In this document: piece by piece, positions 1 through 5,194 of the stretch | How positions within the stretch are numbered: position 1 is the first letter of the stretch | How the letters are laid out: every line of letters starts with the position of its first letter | Translations under genes and position numbers: made by a program | The notes under the pieces: model-generated | Seen by the model: only the letters and a program-made list of their open reading frames with translations | Databases searched by the model: none | What the model was told of the DNA's origin: nothing | NCBI GenBank assembly: GCA_964629505.1 | Contig: CAZVQR010000034.1 | Location: forward strand, 1-5,194 | Origin: 2-02-FULL-44-35 sp964629505 | GTDB lineage: Bacteria; Patescibacteriota; Minisyncoccia; Phycocordibacterales; DSPV01 | DNA length: 5,194 bases | Reading direction: 5' to 3'

Positions 1-1
1 T

Positions 2-559
2 TCCCTAAAGCATGCCGATCCGGTGCACAAAGTTTCCATCATCTCCCGCGGCCGGGCGGCTGGTTACACTTTGAAATTGCCGATTGAAGATCGCAAGCTT
101 CAATCGCGGCGGGAATTTTTGGACGACATTGCCGTTTCTTTGGCCGGTTACGCGACCGAAAAAATGATTTTCAATGATTTGACGACCGGTTCCTCCAACG
201 ATTTGCAAGTGGCGACCGGTTTGGCGCGCGACATGGTGGCGAAGTACGGTATGTCGGAAAAATTGGGCCCGATGGCTTTTGAAGGTCAATTAGGCCGGCC
301 GGTTTTTGGTTACGGTTTTGATAGCGGGGCGGATTATTCCGAACGATTTGGCGCCGTAATTGACGATGAAGTGGCGCGGATTTTGTCCGAGGCGTCCAAA
401 AAAGCCGAGGAAATTATCACCAAACACCGGTCGGCGCTCAACGCCATCGCTGCCCGCCTGATTGAAACGGAAACCATTGAACGGGAAGAATTTGAAAAAC
501 TCCTAATCGCCAGCGGTATTATTCCCAAGCAAAAACAAGACATTGAGCATCAGGTCTAG
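2..559 (+). CDS. ftsH: ATP-dependent zinc metalloprotease FtsH, C-terminal part (5' end outside window)
   Basis: This is the end of FtsH, the hexameric membrane-anchored AAA+ protease that degrades misfolded membrane proteins and some regulators. Only the peptidase (M41) domain is present; the membrane segments, ATPase module and the HEXXH zinc motif lie left of the window. The frame is open from the first complete codon, reading SLKHADPVHKVSIISRGRAAG, which is the stretch that follows the HEXXH helix in the family. The GTG at 23 is therefore internal and not a start. The motif TTGSSNDLQVAT follows, and its Asp (codon 200-202) matches the third zinc ligand of the family. Then come ARDMVAKYGMSEKLGP and the usual helical C-terminal tail ending in a TAG stop. 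The protein ends with a short Gln/Lys-rich tail. The gene converges on the tRNA, with 12 bases between its stop and the tRNA 3' end, and no intrinsic terminator is visible there. Family assignment is very secure. Confidence 0.97.
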   Translation, partial: SLKHADPVHKVSIISRGRAAGYTLKLPIEDRKLQSRREFLDDIAVSLAGYATEKMIFNDLTTGSSNDLQVATGLARDMVAKYGMSEKLGPMAFEGQLGRPVFGYGFDSGADYSERFGAVIDDEVARILSEASKKAEEIITKHRSALNAIAARLIETETIEREEFEKLLIASGIIPKQKQDIEHQV

Positions 560-571
560 ATTTAAAATTTT

Positions 572-645
572 TGCGCGCGCTTGGACTTGAACCAAGAACC
601 GCAGAGGTATAAGCTCTGTGCTCTAACCAATTGAGCTACGCGCGC
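572..645 (-). tRNA. tRNA-Ile with UAU anticodon (reads AUA)
   Basis: The minus strand folds into a complete cloverleaf. The acceptor stem is a perfect 7 bp of alternating GCGCGCG / CGCGCGC. Bases 8-9 are TA, the D arm is GCTC/GAGC with a loop containing GG, and the anticodon stem is CAGAG/CTCTG. The variable loop has 5 bases, and the T arm is CTTGG/CCAAG with loop TTCAAGT. The discriminator is A (572). The anticodon loop is CTTATAC, so with U at position 33 the anticodon is UAU (plus-strand 609-611), pairing with AUA. A37, A73, U12-A23 and C4-G69 agree with known E. coli isoleucine identity elements, while C38 and G29-C41 do not. CCA is not encoded. AUA codons are in use nearby, for example at 1429, 2236, 3592, 3751, 3847 and 4189. 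Most bacteria read AUA with a CAU tRNA modified by TilS, so this anticodon is unusual. The gene is fully paired and looks functional. Confidence 0.95.
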
Positions 646-673
646 TTGTCTTTGTTCTAGCTTAGAATATAAT
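646..673 (+). promoter_or_regulatory. Candidate sigma-70-type promoter for the 751 gene and flippase operon
   Basis: A -35-like TTGTCT (646-651) and a perfect TATAAT (668-673) are separated by 16 bases. Transcription would begin near 680, giving a leader of about 70 bases that contains the hairpin at 696-733. The -35 box abuts the 5' end of the tRNA, and the -10 box overlaps that of the candidate tRNA promoter on the other strand. The assignment rests on consensus match only. A second TATAAT at 680-685 has no good -35 partner. Confidence 0.5.
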
Positions 674-696
674 ACAGCTTATAATTATAAGGTAAA
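669..696 (-). promoter_or_regulatory. Candidate promoter for the tRNA gene
   Basis: On the minus strand a -35-like TTTACC (696-691) is followed after 16 bases by TATTAT (674-669). Transcription would start near 662, about 17 bases before the mature tRNA 5' end, a normal leader length for RNase P processing. The -10 is the near mirror image of the plus-strand TATAAT, so one AT-rich core may serve both directions. This is a consensus match only. Confidence 0.45.
679..690. repeat. Perfect 12-base AT palindrome in the divergent control region
   Basis: The bases TTATAATTATAA equal their own reverse complement. They lie just at or downstream of the predicted plus-strand start point and inside the spacer of the minus-strand promoter. 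The site could be an operator for a dimeric regulator or simply part of an AT-rich promoter core. It contains a TATAAT on each strand, so a secondary -10 role is also possible. In AT-rich DNA a 12-base palindrome can occur by chance. Confidence 0.35.
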
Positions 697-733
697 CCCC
701 GTTAGAAACCCTTTGGGTTTCTAACAAAGGGGT
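696..733. repeat. Long hairpin (interrupted inverted repeat) in the leader of the 751 gene
   Basis: An 11-bp perfect stem (701-711 with 715-725) closes a 3-base TTT loop. It is extended by a 5-bp outer stem, ACCCC (696-700) with GGGGT (729-733), separated by an AAA bulge (726-728). The hairpin ends 17 bases before the ATG at 751. Neither strand has a proper T-run after the stem, so it is not a canonical intrinsic terminator. The outer 3' arm contains AAAGGGG, the only purine-rich Shine-Dalgarno-like stretch upstream of that gene, but it is about 18 bases from the ATG, beyond normal spacing. Possible roles are mRNA stabilisation, a translation-control element, or a dispersed palindromic repeat. 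A short direct repeat GGTAAA flanks it (691-696 and 731-736). Confidence 0.8.
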
Positions 734-750
734 AAATACTAGATAAATTT

Positions 751-3201
751 ATGGAAGAAGCGGAAAAAATTAAAGTGAAATCGGTGGTGCCGTTCGGCAA
801 CGCGCCGTTTTTTGAAAAAGTTGGTTTTTGGTTAGTTTTGATTGGCGTATTTTTGGCGCCGATTTTCTTTATTCCCGCCGCCAGTTTTCCTTTTCAGTTC
901 GGCAAGGTTTTGCTGATTGCTTTAACGGTGCTGTTAGCTTTTATCTGTTTTATTCTCGCTCGGCTGAAAGAAGGGACGATTCAATTGCCGGAAAAAATCT
1001 TTATGGCCAGCGCGGTTCTTCTGGTTTTAGCGAATTTTTTGGCAACGATTTTTTCCGGTAATGTCGCTTGGTCTATGTTCGGGCAAGGTTTTGAAGTGGC
1101 AACTTTCGTTTCCATTTTCGTCATGGCGGTATTGTTAATTGTTACGGCGGCGCTGTTCCAATCGCGGGATAAGATTTTCCTAAGCTATGCCGCCTTTCTC
1201 ATTGCCGCGCTGATTATTTTTGTTTTTCAGCTCATTCGTTTGTTTTTTCCCGACTGGCTGACTTTCGGCGGAATTTTTTCCGGCAATACCGCCAGTTTAA
1301 TCGGTCGTTTCAACGATTTAGGCATTGTTTTCGGGGCGGTGGCATTACTGTCTTTGGCAACAACGGAACTTTTGACCTTGAGCAAATTTTTCAGAATTTG
1401 CCTTTTTGTCGTTTTGGCAATTGCCTTAATAACATTGGCGATGGTGAATTTTTCCATTGTTTGGTGGGCAATTGCTTCATTCGCCCTCATTTTATTCGTT
1501 TATCTTTGGACAGTCAGACAAACCGCCATTAATCAAAATGATACCCAACCGACTGAAAGTGCCGCGTCAGTGCCAGTTAACAAACGCAGAATTTCTTACG
1601 CGGCGTTGACAGTGCTGATTATCGCTTCAATTTTTATTGCCGATAATTTTACTCAAAGCAAACCAATCAGTTCTAGAATTGCCAATGTTTTAAGCATCAC
1701 TCAATTTGAGGTGCGGCCGTCTTGGCAAGCAACTTTTGATGTTTCTTTGAAGAGCTTGGTTGCCAATCCAGTTTTTGGCATTGGTCAAAATAGTTTCGCT
1801 TATCAATGGCTGAAATACAAACCGCAGTCTATCAACAACACGATTTTCTGGAACACCGATTTTAATTTTGGCATTGGTTTGATTCCGTCAATGGCGGTTA
1901 CCACGGGCGCTCTCGGTTTGCTCTCCTGGCTGGCTTTTTTGGGACTGTTTTTTTACGCTGGTTTTCGAGCGATTTTCTTTACCAATGGTGACCGATTTAA
2001 TCGTTATCTTACCGTTTCTTCTTTCGCGACAGCGGCCTATCTATGGGTGTTTAGCGTCTTTTATGTTCCCAGCGCCGTGATTTTCGCTTTAACTTTCTTT
2101 TTCACCGGTTTGTTTTTGGCTTCGCTTTATCAAGACAAAAATTTCAAGGGTCGGGCGTTTGATTTTACCTTTTCCAGTCACCCTAAAAAAAGTTTCTTTA
2201 CCACTTTGGTTTTGGTGATTTTTTTGGTTGTTGCCATAATGTTTGGCGTTGCGTCGACGCGAAAATTTACCGCTTTTACTAATTTTCAAAAGGCGTTGTT
2301 CGCGTTTAACACTAAGGGCGACATCGCCGCTACCGAAACTGGACTTAAAAAGGCCAAAAGTTTGAGCGAGTTGGATATTTATAATCGTTTTCTAGCCGAA
2401 CTTTATTTGGTGAAAATCAACAATTTGTTTTCTCGCAACGCCGATGATTTGAAAACCGATGCCGCCCGGGCCGAATTTCAATCAAATTTCGGTGAAGCGA
2501 TTAATTACGCCAAGCGGGCGATTGAACTCAATGACAATGATTATCAGAATTGGACGGAAGCCGGTCGGGTTTACGCCGCGGTGGTGCCGTTTAAAATCGC
2601 CGGCGCTTATGAAAGTGCTTTGAGCAATTACAACAAGGCGCAGGAATTGAATCCGCAAAGCCCACTGCTTTATTTGACTTTGGCCCGACTTGATTTGGCA
2701 AATAGCGACAGTAAAAAAGCCCGAGTATCCATTAGCCAAGCTCTTCAACTTAAACCCGATTACACTGATGCGATTTTCTTGTCGGCTCAAATTGACGCCA
2801 ATGAAGGCAATTTGAGCGAAGCGATTAAATCGGTAGAAAAGATTACCCAAATCGCACCCAACGAACCTACGATTTTTTTTCAGCTCGGTTTGCTTCAATA
2901 TAACAATAAGAATTACAAAAAAGCTGCCGAGACGTTGGAACGGGCTGTGGCTTTACTGCCCAATTACGCTAATGCCCGCTACTTTCTCGGTTTGAGCTAT
3001 TACCAAATTGACAAGAATAATGAAGCCGTTAAACAATTCACGGAAATTCAGAAAGCCAATCCGGACAATCAAGAAATTGATTTGATTTTAAAAAATCTGA
3101 AGGCCGGTCGAGCGCCGTTCACCAATGTCAAACCGCCAGCTGATGACAAACCGGAAAATCGCCCCAAACCGCCGATTAAAGAACCAACGCCGACCGAATA
3201 A
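751..3201 (+). CDS. Polytopic membrane protein: O-antigen ligase (WaaL/Wzy)-like core with C-terminal TPR domain
   Basis: An 816-residue protein with about 13 predicted membrane helices (roughly 24-42, 50-71, 84-103, 113-136, 143-166, 186-207, 214-232, 233-253, 281-297, 376-408, 418-438, 441-460, 482-502). Positive charges in the alternate loops fit an inside N terminus, which puts the large loop (298-373) and the C-terminal domain outside the membrane. The loop and next helix show the Wzy_C/WaaL pattern: R322-x-x-W, then ANPVFGIGQNSF (338-349), then a helix with TGALGLLSW (385-393). The histidine usual before that helix is absent (see findings). Five to six TPR units span about 574-783, followed by a Pro/Lys-rich tail. 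Families of this kind join sugar chains carried on undecaprenyl lipid to an acceptor, or polymerise them. The flippase gene follows after 6 bases. The ATG at 751 is the first start in frame after the control region; there is no well-placed Shine-Dalgarno site. Substrate unknown. Confidence 0.85.
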   Translation: MEEAEKIKVKSVVPFGNAPFFEKVGFWLVLIGVFLAPIFFIPAASFPFQFGKVLLIALTVLLAFICFILARLKEGTIQLPEKIFMASAVLLVLANFLATIFSGNVAWSMFGQGFEVATFVSIFVMAVLLIVTAALFQSRDKIFLSYAAFLIAALIIFVFQLIRLFFPDWLTFGGIFSGNTASLIGRFNDLGIVFGAVALLSLATTELLTLSKFFRICLFVVLAIALITLAMVNFSIVWWAIASFALILFVYLWTVRQTAINQNDTQPTESAASVPVNKRRISYAALTVLIIASIFIADNFTQSKPISSRIANVLSITQFEVRPSWQATFDVSLKSLVANPVFGIGQNSFAYQWLKYKPQSINNTIFWNTDFNFGIGLIPSMAVTTGALGLLSWLAFLGLFFYAGFRAIFFTNGDRFNRYLTVSSFATAAYLWVFSVFYVPSAVIFALTFFFTGLFLASLYQDKNFKGRAFDFTFSSHPKKSFFTTLVLVIFLVVAIMFGVASTRKFTAFTNFQKALFAFNTKGDIAATETGLKKAKSLSELDIYNRFLAELYLVKINNLFSRNADDLKTDAARAEFQSNFGEAINYAKRAIELNDNDYQNWTEAGRVYAAVVPFKIAGAYESALSNYNKAQELNPQSPLLYLTLARLDLANSDSKKARVSISQALQLKPDYTDAIFLSAQIDANEGNLSEAIKSVEKITQIAPNEPTIFFQLGLLQYNNKNYKKAAETLERAVALLPNYANARYFLGLSYYQIDKNNEAVKQFTEIQKANPDNQEIDLILKNLKAGRAPFTNVKPPADDKPENRPKPPIKEPTPTE

Positions 3202-3207
3202 AATCCA

Positions 3208-4881
3208 ATGGTCAAAAAGTTTTTTGGTTTGTTGAGTAAAGAGCTCATTGGACTTCATGAAGTCGCTTATCTTTTGGCGTTTTTCACTTTTCTTTCTCAG
3301 TTGCTCGGTTTGGTTCGCGACCGAATGTTAGCCGGTAGCTTTGGCGCTTCAGCGGCGCTGGACGCTTATTACGCCGCCTTTCGAATTCCCGATTTAATTT
3401 TTGTCGCCATTGCTTCCATCGCCTCCGTCTCCATCTTGGTGCCGTTTATTATTGAACGATTACAAAAAAGTGAAACCGAAACCCGAGAATTCCTGAACGC
3501 GATTTTTTCTTTTTTCGCGATTTTGATGGTGGTGGTGAGCATTGCGGCTTTTTTCTTGGCGCCCACTTTGCTCGCTTTGATTTTTCCGAAAATAATCGCC
3601 GGCCAATACGGCGCTGAACTTATTACTATGACGCGCTGGTTATTGTTGTCGCCGATTTTACTCGGTTTCTCCAATCTTTTAGCTTCGGTTACCCAAGCTA
3701 AACATCGTTTCTTTTCTTACGCCATCAGCCCAATTTTTTACAATGCCGGTATAATTTTCGGCTTGTTGGTTTTCTATCCAATGTTCGGTTTAGTTGGTTT
3801 GGCGTTGGGTGTGGTGCTAGGCGCGTTGTTTCACTTAGCTGTTCAAATAATTTCTGTTGGCAAGTTTTTTCCGCGTTTTCGTTTACCGTTTAATTTTCGA
3901 ATTATCAAACAAGTCGTGGCTTTATCTTTTTCCCGAACCTTGGCGCTTTCAGCCAGTCAAATTGCTTTGCTGGCATTGGTCGCCCTCGCCGCTTATTTGG
4001 CGGCCGGCTCGGTTTCAATTTTTAATTTCTCTTGGAATTTACAGTCGGTGCCGCTGGCAATTGTCGGCGTCAGTTACACCGTGGCGCTTTTTCCGACCAT
4101 TAGCCGATTGTTTGGCAATGGCGAGAAGGAGAAATTTTTCCAAGAAATGCTTACCGCCGCCCGTCACATCACTTTCTGGTCGGTGCCAATAATTATCCTT
4201 TTCATCGTTTTGCGCGCCCAAATTGTCAGGACAATTTTGGGTTCAGGTAATTTTGACTGGGTGGACACTCGTTTGACCGCCGCCGCCTTGGCGTTGTTTG
4301 CCGTTTCCATCCTCGCCCAATCGCTAATTTTGCTTTTTGTTCGCGGTTATTACGCTGGCGGCAACACCAAGAAGCCGTTGATTATCAATTTAATTTCGGC
4401 GGCGCTGATTGTGGTTTTTGCTTTCGGTTTTCTTTGGTTATTCAAGTATTGGGAATTTTTCCGCTATTTTACTGAAAGTTTGCTAAGGGTAGACAGTGTT
4501 GCCGGCGCTGAAGTGTTAATGTTGCCATTGGGTTTTTCGGTCGCGCAAATCGTTAACGCGGCGATTTATTGGTTCTATTTCGCTCGCCGTTTCCCAACCT
4601 TCTCGCCGATTGTCAGCCGGACTTTTTTTGAAGTTTTTTCCACCTCGGTTATTATGGGCTTTGTCGCTTATCGGGCGCTCAATGTTTTTGATAAAATTTT
4701 TGACCTTAACACTTTGCCCGGTATTTTCTTTCAAGGTTTTTTCGCCGGCCTTATCGGCATCGCGGTTGGTGTCCTTATTTTAATTCTGCTCAAAAATCAG
4801 GAAATCAAAGAGGTCTGGGCCACCCTTCATCACAAAATCTGGCGCGCCAAACCCATTGCCCCCGAGCCGGAGAGTTTGTAG
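3208..4881 (+). CDS. murJ: MurJ/MviN-family lipid-linked oligosaccharide flippase
   Basis: A 557-residue protein with about 14 hydrophobic helices, the number expected for MurJ (MOP exporter superfamily), which moves lipid II across the cytoplasmic membrane for peptidoglycan synthesis. Diagnostic stretches near the N terminus are LGLVRDRMLAGSFGAS (33-48) and LDAYYAAFRIPDL (51-63). VSYTVALFPTISR (288-300) matches the family's end-of-helix-8 motif, and VRGYYAGGNTKKP (378-390) matches the second-half signature. The C terminus is a short basic and Pro-rich tail. By-eye alignment to E. coli MurJ keeps R24 (here R37), D25 (D38) and D39 (D52). R18, R52 and R270 fall on Q31, F65 and N277, so a substrate other than lipid II is possible. 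The ATG lies 6 bases after the upstream stop with no clear Shine-Dalgarno site, suggesting one mRNA and translational coupling. The family call is firm; the symbol murJ is by family and the physiological role is less certain. Confidence 0.88.
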   Translation: MVKKFFGLLSKELIGLHEVAYLLAFFTFLSQLLGLVRDRMLAGSFGASAALDAYYAAFRIPDLIFVAIASIASVSILVPFIIERLQKSETETREFLNAIFSFFAILMVVVSIAAFFLAPTLLALIFPKIIAGQYGAELITMTRWLLLSPILLGFSNLLASVTQAKHRFFSYAISPIFYNAGIIFGLLVFYPMFGLVGLALGVVLGALFHLAVQIISVGKFFPRFRLPFNFRIIKQVVALSFSRTLALSASQIALLALVALAAYLAAGSVSIFNFSWNLQSVPLAIVGVSYTVALFPTISRLFGNGEKEKFFQEMLTAARHITFWSVPIIILFIVLRAQIVRTILGSGNFDWVDTRLTAAALALFAVSILAQSLILLFVRGYYAGGNTKKPLIINLISAALIVVFAFGFLWLFKYWEFFRYFTESLLRVDSVAGAEVLMLPLGFSVAQIVNAAIYWFYFARRFPTFSPIVSRTFFEVFSTSVIMGFVAYRALNVFDKIFDLNTLPGIFFQGFFAGLIGIAVGVLILILLKNQEIKEVWATLHHKIWRAKPIAPEPESL

Positions 4882-4900
4882 TTTTGATAAGTTAAACCTT
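4882..4900. other. 19-base convergent junction without visible terminator
   Basis: The flippase gene and the GH130-type gene end tail to tail with 19 AT-rich bases between their stop codons. Only a weak, bulged pairing (GTTTTGA at 4881-4887 with bases near 4904-4911) can be drawn. No GC-rich stem followed by T residues is present on either strand, so termination must be factor-dependent, lie inside the opposing gene, or allow overlapping antisense transcripts. Confidence 0.5.
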
Positions 4901-5194
4901 TTACTCAAAAACTTTTTCCAAATCGGTGAGTTTGATTTTGGCGAGGCCAATGACTTTATCGGCGGCGCCGTAGTAGATGAAAACCACGCCAGCGCGGACG
5001 ACGGTGCCGCAAGGAAAAACGACATTGGGCACCAAACCTTCTTTTTCGTAGGGCAGTTCCGGTTCAAAAATTGGCGCCGTAGTCCGCGCTAGCACTTTGG
5101 TCGGGTCTTTTTTGTCCAGCAGAATCGCTCCGACTCGGTAAGTGTGATGATTTTTAGAAATGCCGTGGTACAAAACAATCCAACCTTTATCACT
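4901..5194 (-). CDS. GH130-family glycoside phosphorylase/hydrolase, C-terminal part (5' end outside window)
   Basis: The 97 visible residues are the C-terminal end of a five-bladed beta-propeller enzyme of the GH130 type. Many members phosphorolyse beta-mannosides (for example mannosyl-glucose or mannosyl-N-acetylglucosamine) to mannose 1-phosphate, and some hydrolyse them. Visible family features, numbered from the window edge, are WIVLYHG (5-11), YRVGAILLD (19-27), DPTKVLART (30-38), EPELPYEKEGLVPNVVFPCG (44-63) and YYGAADKVIGLA (74-85). A TTG at 5173-5171 could be mistaken for a start, but similarity continues upstream through SDKGWIV to the edge, so the true start lies beyond 5194. The catalytic aspartate region is not in the window, so phosphorylase and hydrolase cannot be told apart. 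The gene ends with TAA at 4903-4901, facing the flippase gene. Its sugar chemistry fits the neighbouring glycan-export genes, but the opposite strand means a separate transcript. Confidence 0.88.
   Translation of the reverse strand, partial: SDKGWIVLYHGISKNHHTYRVGAILLDKKDPTKVLARTTAPIFEPELPYEKEGLVPNVVFPCGTVVRAGVVFIYYGAADKVIGLAKIKLTDLEKVFE

Noticed and set aside
23..559. Independent 178-residue gene starting at the GTG at 23
   Set aside because: The frame is open to the left edge and the residues before the GTG (SLKHADP) match the FtsH peptidase domain, so this is the tail of a longer gene.
607..613. A different anticodon (for example CAU or GAU) by shifting the loop
   Set aside because: The 5-bp anticodon stem is perfect on both sides and fixes a 7-base loop with U33, leaving UAU as the only reading.
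573..645. The alternating GCGCGC blocks at 573-580 and 639-645 as a Z-DNA or repeat element
   Set aside because: They are the two arms of the tRNA acceptor stem, which explains them fully.
696..733. Intrinsic terminator for ftsH or for a leftward transcript
   Set aside because: The stem is strong but is followed by AAATACTAG on the plus strand and TTACC on the minus strand, not a T-run. The tRNA gene also lies between it and ftsH.
2482..2898. 138-residue minus-strand reading frame opposite the TPR region
   Set aside because: It is a shadow of the well-supported TPR coding frame; there is no start context or recognisable motif.
4856..5092. 78-residue plus-strand reading frame over the end of the flippase gene and the GH130 region
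   Set aside because: It is out of frame with the flippase gene and lies opposite clear GH130 coding sequence; its translation shows no domain pattern.
4901..5173. Short 90-residue protein starting at TTG 5173
   Set aside because: Family similarity continues upstream to the window edge (SDKGWIV), so the TTG is an internal leucine codon.
1..5194. CRISPR array, insertion sequence or prophage genes
   Set aside because: No regularly spaced repeats, transposase or phage motifs were seen; almost all bases belong to four coding regions and one tRNA.

Overview
The window reads as chromosomal DNA from a bacterium, most probably a member of the Candidate Phyla Radiation (Patescibacteria, Parcubacteria-like). 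This placement is inferred from protein flavour rather than from a marker gene. The FtsH tail resembles those lineages, an O-antigen-ligase-like membrane protein carries a TPR tail and sits next to a MurJ-like flippase, convincing Shine-Dalgarno sites are absent, and the tRNA does not encode CCA. The large reading frames contain no in-frame TGA and the visible stops are TAG and TAA, so the standard bacterial code fits.

Layout from left to right: (1) bases 2-559, plus strand, hold the 3' end of ftsH, the peptidase part of the membrane AAA+ protease. (2) Bases 572-645, minus strand, hold a complete tRNA gene convergent with ftsH. Its anticodon is UAU, so it should be an isoleucine tRNA reading AUA, a rare solution in bacteria. 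(3) Bases 646-750 are a compact control region. Divergent promoter candidates for the tRNA (left) and the membrane-protein operon (right) share almost the same -10 bases, and a long perfect hairpin lies in the predicted leader of the right-hand operon. (4) Bases 751-3201 encode an 816-residue polytopic membrane protein with a WaaL/Wzy-like core and a C-terminal TPR domain. (5) Bases 3208-4881, six bases downstream, encode a 14-TM MurJ/MviN-family flippase. (6) Bases 4901-5194, minus strand, hold the C-terminal part of a GH130-family glycoside phosphorylase or hydrolase that runs off the right edge and converges on the flippase gene with a 19-base gap.

The two central genes look like one transcription unit: a lipid-linked-sugar flippase paired with a ligase/polymerase-type glycosyltransferase whose TPR domain is predicted to lie outside the membrane. 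That pairing suggests assembly of a cell-surface glycan. By-eye alignment finds that several residues normally needed for function in each family (the WaaL-type histidine and three of four MurJ cavity arginines) are not in place. The pair may therefore be a divergent export-and-transfer system rather than textbook WaaL and lipid II flippase. This is an inference that needs structural modelling and genome context. No mobile element, CRISPR array, rRNA or clear intrinsic terminator was seen.
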